A stretch of DNA of 64,000 nucleotides from Bacillus pumilus. Its GTDB lineage: Bacteria > Bacillota > Bacilli > Bacillales > Bacillaceae. This document shows, in pieces, positions 40,795-52,005 of this stretch. The notes under the pieces were generated by a model, which did not search any database, was not told the DNA's origin, and saw only the letters and a list, made by a program, of their open reading frames with translations. The position numbers and the translations under genes were made by a program. The stretch spans positions 2,046,001-2,110,000 of the forward strand of contig NZ_LT906438.1 in assembly GCF_900186955.1 (NCBI RefSeq), written 5' to 3'. Within the stretch, counting starts at the first letter, position 1. Each line of letters starts with the position of its first letter.

Positions 40795-41314
40795 TCACTA
40801 GCTCCTCCTTCAAAAGCTCCATATGTTTTCGGAGCACTTTCAGGCCTCGGTGCTGCGTTGTTTTGACTTTGCTTTCCGAGAACTTTAGCGCCTTTGCCGT
40901 CTCCATGATTGAGTAGCCCTGGATAAATCTTAAAATGATGACAGCTCGTTGATCAATCGTGCACTGATCAAGTGCGGCATAGATTTCTTTTACATTTTCA
41001 TCCTGTACAGCTAGTTCGTCTGGGAGCAAGTCTGGGTCCTTAACATCCTGCTTATCCCAATCAAACGTGCCGAGTACCCGTTGTCTAATGGTTTGCTGTT
41101 TGCGAAACCAATCAATTGCCACATGCCTCGCAATTGAAAACAGCCATGTTTTCTCGCTGCTTCTTCCTTCAAAAGTTTTATATGAGTGAAGTACCCGGAT
41201 GTAAACCTCCTGAACGAGATCCTCTGCCTGATTTTTATCTTTAACCATATAAAATAAAAACTGGTACAAATCTTGATGGTACGAATCATATATTTTTTGA
41301 AAGGTTTCATGCAT
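40706..41314 (-). CDS. sigX: ECF sigma factor SigX
   Basis: SigX directs genes that modify cell-surface charge and confer resistance to cationic peptides (dlt, pssA in B. subtilis). The protein is 202 residues. Region 2 has AEDLVQEVYIRVLHSY; region 4 has IMETAKALKFSESKVKT as the -35-binding helix-turn-helix. An autoregulatory promoter of SigX type lies just upstream (41342-41368). The C-terminal tail (GVTKSASKGGGQPFI) is encoded inside the rsiX overlap. Confidence 0.95.
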   Translation of the reverse strand: MHETFQKIYDSYHQDLYQFLFYMVKDKNQAEDLVQEVYIRVLHSYKTFEGRSSEKTWLFSIARHVAIDWFRKQQTIRQRVLGTFDWDKQDVKDPDLLPDELAVQDENVKEIYAALDQCTIDQRAVIILRFIQGYSIMETAKALKFSESKVKTTQHRGLKVLRKHMELLKEELVNENEQVRLERRTNQGVTKSASKGGGQPFI

Positions 41315-41341
41315 AGGAAACCCCTCCGTTCACTTATTTTT

Positions 41342-41368
41342 GTCGAGTGACTCTTACAAAACGTTACA
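41342..41368 (-). promoter_or_regulatory. SigX autoregulatory promoter of sigX-rsiX
   Basis: TGTAAC (41363-41368), 17 bases, CGAC (41342-41345) on the minus strand, matching the SigX promoter consensus (tGtAAC-N17-CGaC). It is about 30 bases upstream of sigX. Confidence 0.8.
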
Positions 41369-41452
41369 TTACAACTTTATGACAAATATATTACAAGTTC
41401 GACAATTTGGAAAGGGCTTTTTGTTTAACTTCTCCTTAAAAATTTGAAAATA

Positions 41453-41488
41453 AAAAACACTTCTTTTTCTTTCGAAAAGAAGTGTTTC
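41453..41488 (-). terminator. terminator of resE
   Basis: AAACACTTCTTTT-4 nt-AAAGAAGTGTTT stem on the minus strand followed by TTTATTTTC. It separates the res operon from sigX. Confidence 0.88.
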
Positions 41489-41514
41489 TCATGTAACAAG
41501 ATTCTTCGTCAGGA

Positions 41515-43296
41515 TTAGACGAGTTCCTGCTTTTTTCTCGGAATATAAAAGGTAAAGTGTGTACCTGTACCCGCTTTGCTATGTGCATGAATGGAACCTT
41601 GATGTGCTTCTACGATGTTCTTCACAATCGCAAGGCCAAGTCCAGTACCAGAACGCCCTCTTGTTCTTGCCTTATCCGCTTTATAGAAACGTTCGAAAAT
41701 AAATGGCAGATCCTCTTCTGGGATTCCGCTTCCTGAATCTTTCACATCCATTTTCAAACCGCTTTCCACCGATTGAACCGAGAAGTGAACCTCTCCGCCC
41801 TCTGGTGTATGACGAATCGCGTTATCAATGAGATTCGTAAACACCTGTTCAATCTTATCCGGATCGAGTACAAAGTACGGTTCATCCACTTGAATGTCAT
41901 ATGTGAGATCAACTTGCTTTTCTTTTGCTATACCAAGAAACTTGCGGTAAATCTTCTCGGTCAGCTCTTCTGTATCTGTTGATTCAAGATTAAGTGTAAT
42001 ATGGCCAGCTTCCATTCTCGCTAGGTCTAGAAGATCGTTCACAAGACGTCCCATTCGAAGTGATTCGTCGTAAATAATTTGCGCAATCTCTTTCTTTTCC
42101 TCTTCTGAGCCAGCAATATCATCTACAATCGCCTCACTATATCCTTGCAGCATAGCAATTGGAGTACGAAGTTCATGACTGACATTGGCAATGAAGTCTT
42201 TTCTCAGCTTATCAAGTCTTCGTTCCTCTGTCATATCACGAAGGACCGCAACTGCTCCCCTAACGTCCTGCTGATTATAAAGCGGAGACATGAGAAGAAC
42301 CCAAGTACGTCCTTGCAGTGTGACTTCAATCATTTGCTCTTTTTCTGTACTGACGGCTGTATGAAATAGTTCTCTCGCTTCTGGAGGCAGTTCATCTCCA
42401 TCTTTGATCTTCATATTTTGCTCGTAATACCATGCCTGCAAGAATCGTTCTGCAGGAGGATTCGTCATGAGGATCGTTCCATCAATATTGATGGTGATCA
42501 CACCATCGGCCATACTGCTTAAAATATTGGACAAATGTTCTTTTTCTTGATTTAAGGCTGTGATATGAAACTTAAGCTGCTTGCCCATTTGATTAAAGGC
42601 GATGGCCAGTTCTCCAATTTCATCTTGCGTTAATATAGGAATCTTTGTATCAAATTTCCCTTTCGCCAGATCCTGTGCTCCCTCTTTCATCTTTCTAAGA
42701 GGATAAGTGACACGTGTTGATAAGAAGAACGCGAAAATAGTGGTCAGAACAATGGCAATTCCGGCTGCTAGGAAGATATAACGCGTCGTATGTTTCGTTG
42801 TTTGCTCTACCGCGAGTAATGATTGAGAAAGAAAGACCATGCCTTTTTTTCCGTTTGCCTCAAATGGAACACCGACGACAATTCGTTCATCTTTGTGATT
42901 GCCTGCATTTGGTTCTGCACGTTTACTGATTTTTTTACGATCTTTTAGTGCTTGATTCAAATCACCGTCTGCTTCAATTTGTTTCTTTGTAATCGCAGGA
43001 AGCTTCCCGTCTTTTTCAGACGAATACCACTCTAGCCCGTCCTCTTGGATAATCGCAATACTCGTCAATTTGTCAGCAAGCTCTGATGTAATCGACCTTG
43101 CGAGCGATTGATCGTCGTGGCTTTCTAAAATGACCGCCACTTTATTTGCCATTTGCGTTAAATCTGACTTTGCTTCTTCTACATGGTAATTTTCAATAAA
43201 CTCTAAAAGAAGCACGGTTAAAATAGATAAAACGATTAGGACGAGGAAGAGAATGGTTAACCATAGCTTTCCAACGACACTTTTCCACAGTTTCAT
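41515..43296 (-). CDS. resE: sensor histidine kinase ResE
   Basis: ResE phosphorylates ResD in response to oxygen limitation and nitric oxide, controlling respiration genes. The protein is 593 residues: two membrane spans (about 11-32 and 168-188) around an extracellular sensor, a HAMP domain, a PAS domain, and the HisKA segment with the phospho-acceptor His in NVSHELRTP. The HATPase domain has DNAIRHTP and [17 protein letters not shown]. Its start overlaps the resD stop by four bases. Confidence 0.96.
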   Translation of the reverse strand: MKLWKSVVGKLWLTILFLVLIVLSILTVLLLEFIENYHVEEAKSDLTQMANKVAVILESHDDQSLARSITSELADKLTSIAIIQEDGLEWYSSEKDGKLPAITKKQIEADGDLNQALKDRKKISKRAEPNAGNHKDERIVVGVPFEANGKKGMVFLSQSLLAVEQTTKHTTRYIFLAAGIAIVLTTIFAFFLSTRVTYPLRKMKEGAQDLAKGKFDTKIPILTQDEIGELAIAFNQMGKQLKFHITALNQEKEHLSNILSSMADGVITINIDGTILMTNPPAERFLQAWYYEQNMKIKDGDELPPEARELFHTAVSTEKEQMIEVTLQGRTWVLLMSPLYNQQDVRGAVAVLRDMTEERRLDKLRKDFIANVSHELRTPIAMLQGYSEAIVDDIAGSEEEKKEIAQIIYDESLRMGRLVNDLLDLARMEAGHITLNLESTDTEELTEKIYRKFLGIAKEKQVDLTYDIQVDEPYFVLDPDKIEQVFTNLIDNAIRHTPEGGEVHFSVQSVESGLKMDVKDSGSGIPEEDLPFIFERFYKADKARTRGRSGTGLGLAIVKNIVEAHQGSIHAHSKAGTGTHFTFYIPRKKQELV

Positions 43297-44015
43297 TCAG
43301 CGCCGACCTCAAATTTGTACCCGACACCCCATACCGTCACGATTTTTTTCGCAGCTTCTGGTGACACTTTATTCAGCTTTTCGCGAAGTCGTTTGACGTG
43401 AGTATCGACTGTTCTCAAGTCTCCAAAGAATTCATATTGCCACACTTCTTTTAACAGCTTCTCTCTGTCATAAACCTTATCCGGTGTTTTTGCAAGGAAA
43501 TATAAAAGCTCATATTCCTTCGGCGTGAGACTGACTTCTTTGCCATCAGCTGTCACTCTATGCGCGTCGTGGTCAATTGAAAGATGAGAAAACACAAGTA
43601 CATCTTTTGTTGTTGTCCCAGTATTGAGATAAGACGTTTGAGAAGACCTTCTGAGCAATGCCTTCACACGTAAAACAACTTCACGTGGGCTAAAAGGTTT
43701 GACGATGTAGTCATCCGTACCTGCTTCAAACCCTTGCACGCGGTTGGCTTCTTCTCCTTTTGCCGTCAGCATAATGATTGGAGTCGCTTTTTTGTCTCGA
43801 ATTTGATTACACACTTCGATCCCATCTGTGCCAGGCATCATTAAATCGAGCAAAATGAGGTCATAATCTGTTTGGAGTCCTTTTTGAATAGCCTCATCTC
43901 CATTTTCAGCTTCATCGATTTCATAATTTTCACGTTCTAAATACATTTTTAAAAGGCGGCGAATTCTTGCCTCATCATCTACGACTAATATTTTCGTTTG
44001 AGTTGTGTGTTCCAT
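43293..44015 (-). CDS. resD: response regulator ResD
   Basis: ResD is an OmpR-type transcription activator of aerobic and anaerobic respiration genes. The protein is 240 residues: receiver domain with phospho-acceptor Asp57 in LLLDLMMPG, and a winged-helix DNA-binding domain ([20 protein letters not shown] to GVGYKF). About 90 bases separate it from resC, including a weak terminator-like hairpin, so resDE may be expressed partly on their own promoter. Confidence 0.97.
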   Translation of the reverse strand: MEHTTQTKILVVDDEARIRRLLKMYLERENYEIDEAENGDEAIQKGLQTDYDLILLDLMMPGTDGIEVCNQIRDKKATPIIMLTAKGEEANRVQGFEAGTDDYIVKPFSPREVVLRVKALLRRSSQTSYLNTGTTTKDVLVFSHLSIDHDAHRVTADGKEVSLTPKEYELLYFLAKTPDKVYDREKLLKEVWQYEFFGDLRTVDTHVKRLREKLNKVSPEAAKKIVTVWGVGYKFEVGAE

Positions 44016-44057
44016 TAGACAATCCTCCTGCTTTCTCCGTTGTTACATTCATTTTAA

Positions 44058-44095
44058 CAAAAAGCCGAATCGATTCATAAAAAGTTGGCCTTTTT
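44058..44095 (-). terminator. weak terminator or attenuator between resC and resD
   Basis: AAAAAGGCCAA-long loop-TTCGGCTTTTT with a mismatch on the minus strand, right after the resC stop. It probably allows read-through, giving resDE more than one level of expression. Confidence 0.5.
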
Positions 44096-44102
44096 CATGT
44101 GA

Positions 44103-45281
44103 TTACGCGTAAGAATGAAGCCCTGCAATCACAAGATTGACAAAGATGAGATTAAACATAATGATGGCGAATCCGATGACAGCTAACCAAGCGGACTTTT
44201 CGCCATGCCAGCCCCTGGATAAGCGAAGATGAAGGTAGGCTGCATAAAAGAGAAACGTAATCAAAGCCCATACTTCCTTCGGGTCCCAGCCCCAGAACCG
44301 AGTCCATGCAATTTGCGCCCAAATCATTGCAAAAATGAGCCCGCCTAACGCAAATACAGGGAAACCAATGGAAACAGCTCTGTATCCAATTTCATCGACT
44401 AAATCTAGGTTCACTTGTTTCACGAGCGGTTGAAGCAGAGCACTCAGTCGTTTCCGAATGATCAAGCGAATCAGTCCATACAAAATCAGCCCCGTGCCGA
44501 ATGACCATAACACCGTATTGACCTTTCTTCCTGAAAAAACAGGCGGCAAATCAATAAACGGTTCCAAACGATCTTGCGTCACAAGCTCTCCTTTATGAGG
44601 TCCAACTAGAGCTGGCAGCTCATAGACCATCACACTTTCCTCTTTATTTTTATCGACCCAATTAAATTTCGCTTCGTATCCTGTCATTCTAAAGATGGAC
44701 GTGACTGCGATAAATGCAAGTGTCACAACAATCATAAACATGACAAGCTCTAAACCAAATGTCTTCTTACCTGGTTTTGTTTGATCGACATGCTTTAATA
44801 AGAAGATGACACCTGCCACAAAGCTGATCGCTAAAATAGCTTGCCCTAGTGCTGCTGTTGTCACGTGAATATAAAGCCAATTACTTTGTAATGAAGGAAT
44901 TAGCGGTGATATATCAGATGGGAACATACTTGCATAGGCAATAATCAATAAAGCGATTGGAAGTGTAAATAAACCAAGTACCGACACTTGATACACAAAA
45001 TATAAAATGATGAATGCGAGCACAAGCATCATGCCAAAAGCCGTTGTGAATTCAAACAAATTACTGACTGGTGCATGACCAGACGCCATCCACCTTGAAA
45101 TAAAGTAGCCAAATTGACTTAAAAAACCGATGATGGTGAGCGTAATACCGATAAGTGCCGCCTTATTTCTGCGCGGTCCATCAACTTTCTTTTTTCCTTT
45201 AATGGCACCACCAAAAAAAGGAACTGCCGCTAAATACAATAGAAAAGCTGCAAATAACAGGTTTTCACTGACTGCTGCCAT
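44103..45281 (-). CDS. resC: cytochrome c biogenesis protein ResC (CcsA type)
   Basis: ResC exports haem and, with ResB, attaches it to apocytochromes c (system II). The protein is 392 residues with about nine membrane spans. The tryptophan-rich [20 protein letters not shown] segment near residue 330 is the WWD haem-handling signature. It overlaps the resB end by 17 bases. Confidence 0.95.
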   Translation of the reverse strand: MAAVSENLLFAAFLLYLAAVPFFGGAIKGKKKVDGPRRNKAALIGITLTIIGFLSQFGYFISRWMASGHAPVSNLFEFTTAFGMMLVLAFIILYFVYQVSVLGLFTLPIALLIIAYASMFPSDISPLIPSLQSNWLYIHVTTAALGQAILAISFVAGVIFLLKHVDQTKPGKKTFGLELVMFMIVVTLAFIAVTSIFRMTGYEAKFNWVDKNKEESVMVYELPALVGPHKGELVTQDRLEPFIDLPPVFSGRKVNTVLWSFGTGLILYGLIRLIIRKRLSALLQPLVKQVNLDLVDEIGYRAVSIGFPVFALGGLIFAMIWAQIAWTRFWGWDPKEVWALITFLFYAAYLHLRLSRGWHGEKSAWLAVIGFAIIMFNLIFVNLVIAGLHSYA

Positions 45282-46944
45282 CTAATCCTTCCCCCTTGCT
45301 TTTGCTGATACTTGTTGTATCAGGCAGTTCTTTTTGATCAACTGGCTGTTTGATGCCACTGTCACTTAGGATCACGCCAAGATCAGACTTTAACCCAAAC
45401 CAGTTTTTGTTTGTGTGTCCTGCCACAAATACTTTTCCATCCTTTGCAGACAGCCAAATTCTTCTATGCTGCCAATACATCCCCTGCACGACACCAATCA
45501 TGAAGATGATCCCGCCTACGATGAGCACCCCAAGAGTTAAATCTTTTCTCACCGTCAATCCCGTGACGTTTTTCGTTTCCACTCGATCAAACTTCATTTT
45601 ATATAGGTTATTATCAGAGCCCTCTACTGTCTCTTGAATCGCCACAAAGCTTTTTTCACCTTTAGGCTTTTCAGGAGAAACCATTTCAAACACGAAAGCA
45701 GGATTATTCGGATTCCTTGTTTTCGTACTCGGCGTTCCATCATCGTCAAAATAAAAATCAGGGAGATAGCTCATCACTTTGACTTTGTAACCGCTACCAA
45801 GATCATATTCTGACTTAGGCTCCAGCAGATTAATCTTCACTGTCCCGAAAGATTTTTCTGTATCTTTACGAATCAGCTGAAAGACCATTTGATCGAGTTC
45901 ATTTTGTTTAAAATCCACTTGATATAATGAGAAATGATCAAACTTGAGCGGTTCGTTCACTTTAATATCATGTTCTGATACCTGCTTCAGCTTGGGCTTT
46001 TCACCAAACACAACTTCCCCTTCACGTTTGTATAAAGTGGCATCGGTTTTATAACTTTTCACTACTTGACCGTCGCCAGCTCTTTCAATCGCATTCTCAA
46101 ACACTTCTTTTTCATTTCCAGTTTCATAGCGGTCAATTGAAAACGCATTATTTTTCAAAAAATATTGACCATCTGTGCCTGGAATTGGGGCAGTTTCACC
46201 CTCTCTAACCCACAGCGTTTCATCCACATACATGCCTGGGACAAACCGGAGCATCGATCCAATGAGAAAGATGATTAATCCAATGTGATTGACGTAAGGG
46301 CCCCAGCGTGAAAAGCGGCCTTTTTCCGCTAAAATATGTCCGTTTTCTTCTCGCACGCGGTAACGCTTTTGTTTCATTGCTTTCTTGATGCCTTCATATG
46401 TATGCTGATCTAACGTTTTGTCTGTCTCACTGAACAGACGCTGTCTTCTCATAAAGCCTTCTTTTTTAATAACCCCTTGGTTTTTGAGTGCTCGATAAAG
46501 AGGAATAACCCGGTCGAGACTGCAAATGACAAGGGAGATTCCGATGGATGCAACTAAAGCTAAAAACCACCAAGAATTATAAAGATCATGGAATCCAAGT
46601 GTGTAATACAGCTTGCCAAACGACCCATATTGCTCTTCATAATAGGTGGAAGCAGATGCACCTGGCGGAATAAATCGCTCCTGCGGAAAAATCGTTCCTA
46701 ATGAGGAAGCAAGCAGTGTGATGACAATCAGCCACACACCCACCTTAACGGAAGAAAAAAAGTTCCATACTTTATCAACAATCGTTTTGTTGTATGTTTG
46801 CGAGCGTCTCGCACTGCCGTCATATCTCATATCAAGCAGCTTTGAAGAGTTTTTCTCTTTAGCCGCAATAGGATTCCCGCAGGATTCACATAAAACAGTA
46901 CCGATTGGATTAATATGTCCACACTCGCATTTTACCTCTTTCAT
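45265..46944 (-). CDS. resB: cytochrome c biogenesis protein ResB
   Basis: ResB is the large partner of ResC in system II cytochrome c maturation. The protein is 559 residues: an N-terminal cytoplasmic zinc-ribbon-like CECGH...CESCG (residues 5-22), then three membrane spans and a large extracytoplasmic domain, with a fourth span near residue 470. It follows resA almost without a gap and overlaps resC. Confidence 0.94.
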   Translation of the reverse strand: MKEVKCECGHINPIGTVLCESCGNPIAAKEKNSSKLLDMRYDGSARRSQTYNKTIVDKVWNFFSSVKVGVWLIVITLLASSLGTIFPQERFIPPGASASTYYEEQYGSFGKLYYTLGFHDLYNSWWFLALVASIGISLVICSLDRVIPLYRALKNQGVIKKEGFMRRQRLFSETDKTLDQHTYEGIKKAMKQKRYRVREENGHILAEKGRFSRWGPYVNHIGLIIFLIGSMLRFVPGMYVDETLWVREGETAPIPGTDGQYFLKNNAFSIDRYETGNEKEVFENAIERAGDGQVVKSYKTDATLYKREGEVVFGEKPKLKQVSEHDIKVNEPLKFDHFSLYQVDFKQNELDQMVFQLIRKDTEKSFGTVKINLLEPKSEYDLGSGYKVKVMSYLPDFYFDDDGTPSTKTRNPNNPAFVFEMVSPEKPKGEKSFVAIQETVEGSDNNLYKMKFDRVETKNVTGLTVRKDLTLGVLIVGGIIFMIGVVQGMYWQHRRIWLSAKDGKVFVAGHTNKNWFGLKSDLGVILSDSGIKQPVDQKELPDTTSISKSKGEGLDGSSQ

Positions 46945-46945
46945 T

Positions 46946-47476
46946 CTATGACCCCTTTGGTTTAATCAAATTCATATAATCATAGACATTACGTTCTGTC
47001 ATGGTTCCCTTTATGACTTTGATTACCTTGCCTTCAGGATTAATTAAAAATGTGGTTGGCAGCGGCGTAATATCATATGCCTCTGTCACTTGACGATCCT
47101 TGTCCATGGCAACAGGAAAATTCACGCCATAAGATCCCATAAAATTTTTCACGGCAATATTGGATTCTGCAACATTGACTGCAACAATTTCCACACCGCG
47201 ATCCTTGAACACTTCATATTGATTTGCCATGTAAGGGAATTCTTGTTTACATGGACCACACCAGGTCCCCCAAAAATTAAGAAAGACACCTTTGCCTTTT
47301 AAGTCCTTTAATTCAATCCGTTCCCCATCCACAGATTGAAGGACAAAGTTTGGCGCAATAGATCCTTCTTTGACCCGATCCTGTTTGGCAAATACTGAGT
47401 TATACATGGTATAACATAGTGCAGCAAGCATCACGAGGAGAATGCCCGTCCGTATGAAAAACCGTCTTTTTTTCAT
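46946..47476 (-). CDS. resA: thiol-disulfide oxidoreductase ResA
   Basis: ResA is the membrane-anchored extracellular thioredoxin-like protein that reduces the haem-binding cysteines of apocytochrome c. The protein is 176 residues: N-terminal anchor (about 6-27), then a thioredoxin fold with the CxxC in WCGPC and the cis-proline in TPLPTTF. ATG 47476 follows AAGGGG; 23 upstream open codons are rejected. First gene of resABC(DE). Confidence 0.96.
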   Translation of the reverse strand: MKKRRFFIRTGILLVMLAALCYTMYNSVFAKQDRVKEGSIAPNFVLQSVDGERIELKDLKGKGVFLNFWGTWCGPCKQEFPYMANQYEVFKDRGVEIVAVNVAESNIAVKNFMGSYGVNFPVAMDKDRQVTEAYDITPLPTTFLINPEGKVIKVIKGTMTERNVYDYMNLIKPKGS

Positions 47477-47566
47477 CTGAAGTACCCCTTCCCCATAGAC
47501 ATTCAGGTAAATTATAGCATTCTCCTTCTTTTGATGCTTCTTCATTTTTTGAAGTTTATGTGAAAA

Positions 47567-48301
47567 TTAAAAAGCGCTTTTCCCGTGATCTGCAATTGCT
47601 CTCAGGCGCTTTACTTCATGCGGTGTTAATTCTCTGCGGTCTCCTGGTCTCATGCCTTCAATATGAAGGAACGCATATTGCTCTCTTTTTAGCTTTAACA
47701 CATCATGACCGATCGCTTCAAACATGCGGCGCACTTGTCTGTTTCTGCCTTCATGAATGGTTAATTGAACGATAGATGTCTGCTTTCGTTTATCGATAGA
47801 AAGCATCTTGGCACGAGCACGTGCAGTCTTTTTATGATCTAACATAATCCCTTTTTCTAGCTTTCTAAGCAATTCCTTTGATGGGATGCCTTTTAGCTTC
47901 GCTGCATATGTTTTATCAATTTCGTATTTCGGATGCATGAGCTTATGGGCAAATTCCCCGTCATTTGTAATTAAAATCAAACCGCTCGTATCATAATCTA
48001 AGCGGCCGATTGGATAAAGGCGTTGCGGGACGTCATCAAAGAAATCTGTGACAACCTTACGTCCTTTATCATCCTCGGCAGCTGAAATGACGCCGCGCGG
48101 TTTATAAAGCATAAAGTAAACCGGTTCTTCTCTTTCAAGCTTTAATCCGTTGACTTCAATTTTATCTGAAGAGCCCACTTTTACTCCGAGCTCTGTCACT
48201 GTTTGACCATTAACGGTAACTCGTCCTTCTTTAATTAATTCTTCTGCCTTTCGTCTAGAAGCGACGCCGGCATGTGCAATTACTTTCTGTAAACGTTCCA
48301 T
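47567..48301 (-). CDS. rluB: 23S rRNA pseudouridine synthase RluB
   Basis: This is an RsuA/RluB-family enzyme that modifies 23S rRNA. The protein is 244 residues: N-terminal S4 domain (AHAGVASRRKAEELIKEGRV) and catalytic domain with the active aspartate in RLDYDTSGL. ATG 48301 follows GAGGTGAAAGACAAA; the frame is open 46 codons further upstream but that part is not family-like. It lies between spmB and resA, as in B. subtilis. Confidence 0.95.
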   Translation of the reverse strand: MERLQKVIAHAGVASRRKAEELIKEGRVTVNGQTVTELGVKVGSSDKIEVNGLKLEREEPVYFMLYKPRGVISAAEDDKGRKVVTDFFDDVPQRLYPIGRLDYDTSGLILITNDGEFAHKLMHPKYEIDKTYAAKLKGIPSKELLRKLEKGIMLDHKKTARARAKMLSIDKRKQTSIVQLTIHEGRNRQVRRMFEAIGHDVLKLKREQYAFLHIEGMRPGDRRELTPHEVKRLRAIADHGKSAF

Positions 48302-48424
48302 TTTGTCTTTCACCTCATGTACTATCTTACTTGCTTGACTTAAAACAAACAAGCATTCGTGGAAAAATAAGCGATTCGTCTGTTTAATTTCAGCTAAAAA
48401 GCAATTTTCCATCCATTGAAAGAC

Positions 48425-48447
48425 AAAAAAGCGCCTCATTAGGCGCC
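48425..48447 (-). terminator. terminator overlapping the spmB stop codon
   Basis: GCGCC-6 nt-GGCGC then TTTTTTG on the minus strand. The TAA stop of spmB is in the loop of this hairpin. Confidence 0.75.
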
Positions 48448-48975
48448 GCTAAATAACAAACTGACGATGATGACAGATGCAATGATGCCAATGAGGTCCG
48501 CTAACAGACCTACTTTCAGCGCATCTCCCATTTTTTTTATACCGACTGCCCCAAAATAGACCGTTAAAATGTAGAGAGTGGTATCAGTTGACCCTTGCAT
48601 GACAGCTGCGAGCTGTCCGATAAAAGAATCTGGTCCATATGTCGCAATGAGGTCTGATGTCATCCCGAGTGCAGCTGTGCCAGATATCGGACGAATAAAC
48701 GCAAGCGGCACCACTTCTGCCGGGAAGCCGATCGCTGTAAACACGGGTTTTAACAGTCCCATGACAAAATCAAGCGCACCAGACGCGCGGAATATCGTAA
48801 TGGCCACGAGCATGCCGACTAAATAAGGAATGATTGAAAAGGCAATTTGAATACCTTCTTTCCCGCCCTCGACAAATGTTTCATAGGTCGGTACCTTTTT
48901 AATGGTTCCCGCAATTAAAATTCCTGCGATGATCAGTGGGATCAAAGCAAGTGACAGCCAGTTAATAAATGACAC
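48439..48975 (-). CDS. spmB: spore maturation protein SpmB
   Basis: SpmB acts with SpmA and DacB in spore core dehydration and cortex maturation. The protein is 178 residues with about five membrane spans and the nucleoside-transporter-like gate motif region IRPISGTAALGM. The start is GTG 48975, preceded by GGGGGTGAT; an ATG at 49035 would overlap spmA by 56 bases and add a non-homologous leader. Last gene of dacB-spmA-spmB. Confidence 0.93.
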   Translation of the reverse strand: MSFINWLSLALIPLIIAGILIAGTIKKVPTYETFVEGGKEGIQIAFSIIPYLVGMLVAITIFRASGALDFVMGLLKPVFTAIGFPAEVVPLAFIRPISGTAALGMTSDLIATYGPDSFIGQLAAVMQGSTDTTLYILTVYFGAVGIKKMGDALKVGLLADLIGIIASVIIVSLLFSGA

Positions 48976-48979
48976 GAGA

Positions 48980-49567
48980 TCACCCCCGCCTGCTTCTGCG
49001 ATAGTGGAAATAGCGATCAATGAGAATGGCACCAATGCCTGAAATGAGTGTCGCCAAAATGGTTGGCCCTACAATGTCTGTTGGCTGATCTGCACCATAG
49101 GTCATTCTAATCGCAATGACGGTTGTTGGCACGAGTGTGATAGAGGATGTGTTGACCGCTAAAAATGTAATCATGGACCGGCTTGCTTCATTTTTCCCGC
49201 CGTTTAATGCTTTCATCTGCTCCATTGCCTTAATCCCAAGCGGTGTAGCGGCATTCCCGAGACCAAAGAAATTCGCCATCAGATTGGACAAAATATATCC
49301 CATCGCAGGATGGTTAGGCGGAATATCCGGAAATAGCTTTGAAATAAAGGGACGGCACAATTTACTAAAGAAATGTAACAAGCCTGCCTCTTCTGCAATC
49401 TTCATCAGCCCGAGCCAAAAAACGAGGACACTAATCAGACCAATTGAAATGGTCACTGCTTCCTTTGATCCCTTAAATACAGCTTCGTTTACTTCCTCCA
49501 TCGTTCCGTTGAACATCGCGTACACAAGACCGATGACAGTGAGGAATACCCAAATTAGATTGACCAT
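48980..49567 (-). CDS. spmA: spore maturation protein SpmA
   Basis: A 195-residue membrane protein and partner of SpmB; the Gate-domain segments [14 protein letters not shown] and [10 protein letters not shown] are visible. It overlaps the end of dacB by 13 bases and is followed by spmB after a 4-base gap, so the three are one translational unit, expressed in the mother cell from the dacB promoter. Confidence 0.94.
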   Translation of the reverse strand: MVNLIWVFLTVIGLVYAMFNGTMEEVNEAVFKGSKEAVTISIGLISVLVFWLGLMKIAEEAGLLHFFSKLCRPFISKLFPDIPPNHPAMGYILSNLMANFFGLGNAATPLGIKAMEQMKALNGGKNEASRSMITFLAVNTSSITLVPTTVIAIRMTYGADQPTDIVGPTILATLISGIGAILIDRYFHYRRSRRG

Positions 49568-50712
49568 GAAGATCCGCCTATAGATGTCTGAAAGACAGAC
49601 TTAAACATTTCTTGGAAGCTTTTTTGAGGCATTCGATTTCGTTTATTTTCATAAAAAATCGGTACTTGCTCGATCACCTGATCATCTAATAAAAACGTCA
49701 TTTTCCCTACAACATCAGGGATGGCTTCGGCGTTTTTTTTCCACTTCTTTTGAGGAGTAAGCATTTCCGTTTCAATTTCTACTAGCTTTTTCTCATCTTC
49801 ATTTAAAAAATAGTCCACATCACGTTTGATAAATGCTTTTTTTTCGTAAAAGGTTCCTTTTAATGAAGCGAGTCTTCCTTTTTCAGCAAGTACGTACGTT
49901 TTATAGTGATCAAATGCATATTCAAACATAGAGATATGATCCTTCCAATCATCTGGCGCATTAATGGTCACAGCGATCAGTGCCGCATCCCCTTTTGCCG
50001 CAGTAGAGACAAGTGTGCGTTTTGCAAGCTTCGTATATCCCGTTTTCCCACCAGTTGAATATTTGTATAATCCGGTGACCAGCTTGTTTTTATTTTTCCA
50101 ATAGCCTTCCATCGTTTTTGCTTTATAGAAAGTCGTGCCTGCAATTTTTTGATATTGTTTATGCTCCATGGCGTATTTTGTTAAGATAGCCATGTCATAG
50201 GCTGATGAATAATGATGTTTATGATCATCGAGTCCATGCGGATTTTGAAAATTCGTATTCTCCATTCCTAGTTCAGACGCTTTTTGATTCATCATAAAAA
50301 TAAATCCTTCTAAACTGCCGCCCACATGCTCTGCAATGGCAACAGCTGCATCATTTCCAGAACGCAGCATAAGCCCGTATGTCAAGTCTTCTAGGCTCAC
50401 CTTTTGCCCTTCTTTTAAATAAATCGATGAGCCCTCTGCTTGAATCGCGCGCTTTGATACTTTGACGGTGTCTTTCATTTTTCCTGATTCAATGGCTAAT
50501 ACTGCCGTCATAATTTTCGTAATACTGGCGATTCTTCTTTTTTCATGCTCGTCCTTTCCAAATAGGACTCTGCCTGACTGTCCATCTATTAAAATGGCGC
50601 TTCTTGCACTCACCGATAATGACATATCTGCTTTGGCATGTGAGGAAAAAGGCAGTAAGAGTGTAAATAGAAGAAGGACTGCTGTTCCAATTTTTAAATA
50701 GGGCATGTTCAT
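49555..50712 (-). CDS. dacB: sporulation D-alanyl-D-alanine carboxypeptidase DacB (PBP5*)
   Basis: DacB trims pentapeptides in spore cortex peptidoglycan and sets cross-linking. The protein is 385 residues: signal peptide (about 1-29), serine S-x-x-K in ASITK (about residue 65), SGN in LRSGNDA, KTG in GGKTGYT, and an amphipathic C-terminal anchor. ATG 50712 follows AAGGACG; a second ATG two codons on is possible. A SigE-type promoter lies upstream. Confidence 0.95.
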   Translation of the reverse strand: MNMPYLKIGTAVLLLFTLLLPFSSHAKADMSLSVSARSAILIDGQSGRVLFGKDEHEKRRIASITKIMTAVLAIESGKMKDTVKVSKRAIQAEGSSIYLKEGQKVSLEDLTYGLMLRSGNDAAVAIAEHVGGSLEGFIFMMNQKASELGMENTNFQNPHGLDDHKHHYSSAYDMAILTKYAMEHKQYQKIAGTTFYKAKTMEGYWKNKNKLVTGLYKYSTGGKTGYTKLAKRTLVSTAAKGDAALIAVTINAPDDWKDHISMFEYAFDHYKTYVLAEKGRLASLKGTFYEKKAFIKRDVDYFLNEDEKKLVEIETEMLTPQKKWKKNAEAIPDVVGKMTFLLDDQVIEQVPIFYENKRNRMPQKSFQEMFKSVFQTSIGGSSWSI

Positions 50713-50735
50713 TCACGTCCTTGTCCGTTTTGTAC

Positions 50736-50765
50736 AAGTGTATGCGCGGCTGAAAAAGTTATGAT
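50736..50765 (-). promoter_or_regulatory. SigE promoter of dacB-spmA-spmB
   Basis: A good SigE -10 box, CATACACTT (50736-50744), with TCATAAC about 13 bases further upstream as a poor -35 match. It is about 25 bases from the dacB start. dacB is a SigE gene in B. subtilis. Confidence 0.55.
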
Positions 50766-50776
50766 GCCTCGTCCAT

Positions 50777-50804
50777 AAAAAAAACGTCTCTATATGTAGA
50801 GACG
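50777..50804 (-). terminator. terminator of ypuI
   Basis: CGTCTCTA-4 nt-TAGAGACG followed by TTTTTTTTATG on the minus strand. Confidence 0.9.
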
Positions 50805-50818
50805 CTCCTTCCTCTTGC

Positions 50819-51298
50819 TTATACCATTTTCATTTGCTGATGAGATGTCGTATATTCTAGCTCTTCTCTCATCGCTAAAAAATCTTTTTCTAATGAAGAA
50901 AATAATCGTTTGATCTCAGCGGATACTTCATGGTGGAAAACAATGCTGCTCTTTCCTGTATATGCGGAACGGCTGTCTTCATACCATGTATCCTTTTTCG
51001 GCGTGAAAAACTCTTCAATACATTGATGATAAATACGGTGAAGCGTCTGCTGCGCGGCTTGCTGCGGGAATGTCTGCTGCTGGCTGATTTTCCTGCAAAC
51101 TGCCGCTGCATCCTCGCTGTACACTGCAAGCTTCCGTAATGTATTCAATATGTCACAATAATAGGCTTCCGCTTCAGGGTTTAATCGTTTCATACTTGAT
51201 AAGGTAGCTTCGTTCAGAAAACCATTCATTTCAGTTGCAACCTTTGATAAAAAGACGCCTGCTTGATCAACTTGAGCCTTTACATTCATATGTGCCAT
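50819..51298 (-). CDS. ypuI: YpuI (DUF3907-type), function unknown
   Basis: A 159-residue soluble, mostly helical protein. Sequence and position between scpB and dacB agree with B. subtilis YpuI, although B. subtilis YpuI may be somewhat longer. The start is uncertain: ATG 51298 has AAGG only 14 bases upstream, and a second ATG follows three codons later. No catalytic motif is recognised. Own terminator. Confidence 0.75.
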   Translation of the reverse strand: MAHMNVKAQVDQAGVFLSKVATEMNGFLNEATLSSMKRLNPEAEAYYCDILNTLRKLAVYSEDAAAVCRKISQQQTFPQQAAQQTLHRIYHQCIEEFFTPKKDTWYEDSRSAYTGKSSIVFHHEVSAEIKRLFSSLEKDFLAMREELEYTTSHQQMKMV

Positions 51299-51411
51299 TT
51301 GTTTTGTGTTTACCTTCCCCTCATGGCTTTATGACCATTTTATCTGACATCAATAGATGTTAGACCTAAAATCTTTTTTATATTTTATCATACATTTTTC
51401 ATTCTTTTGAA

Positions 51412-52005
51412 CTATTTTATCTCTTCAAATGTTTGATTGAAGTTTTCAAAAAATAGATCAGCTTCTTCTTGTACACCATCTGCTTCCACATTCTCTGGAA
51501 GTGGCGGTAATTCATCCAATGCCTTTAAGCCAAACTGCTCTAAAAAGGTAGGTGTTGTCCCATAAAGAATTGCTCGCCCAGGGCCATCGGCACGTCCAAC
51601 TTCACAGAGCAGCGCTTTGGCTACTAAACTATGGAGCACCCGCTCTGATTTGACTCCTCTGATTTCTTCTACCTCACTGCGTGTGATCGGCTGTTTATAA
51701 GAAACGATTGCGAGTACTTCAAGCGCTGCCTGAGACAAACCTTTGGATGGGGTCTCGACTAATTTTTTCAAATAAATGCTGTATTCCTTTTTCGTCAGCA
51801 GCATATATGAATCTGCATATTCAATGAGCTCAATTCCTCGTTCTTGTTTTTGATATTCTTTCTTTACGGCAGACATCATATCGAGTAACGCTACCTCTTC
51901 TACTTCAAGAACAGACATGAGCTGTTTTTTTGTTAAGCCTTCGTCACCTGCTGCATAAAGCAGCGCTTCTATGATGGCTTTCCAATTCACGATATCAAGC
52001 GTCAT
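51412..52005 (-). CDS. scpB: segregation and condensation protein ScpB
   Basis: ScpB is a kite-type winged-helix subunit of the SMC condensin complex (SMC-ScpA-ScpB) acting in chromosome segregation. The protein is 197 residues beginning [20 protein letters not shown], and contains [20 protein letters not shown] and [16 protein letters not shown] 52005 lies within the last 11 bases of scpA and has GGGAG about 10 bases upstream. Confidence 0.96.
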   Translation of the reverse strand: MTLDIVNWKAIIEALLYAAGDEGLTKKQLMSVLEVEEVALLDMMSAVKKEYQKQERGIELIEYADSYMLLTKKEYSIYLKKLVETPSKGLSQAALEVLAIVSYKQPITRSEVEEIRGVKSERVLHSLVAKALLCEVGRADGPGRAILYGTTPTFLEQFGLKALDELPPLPENVEADGVQEEADLFFENFNQTFEEIK

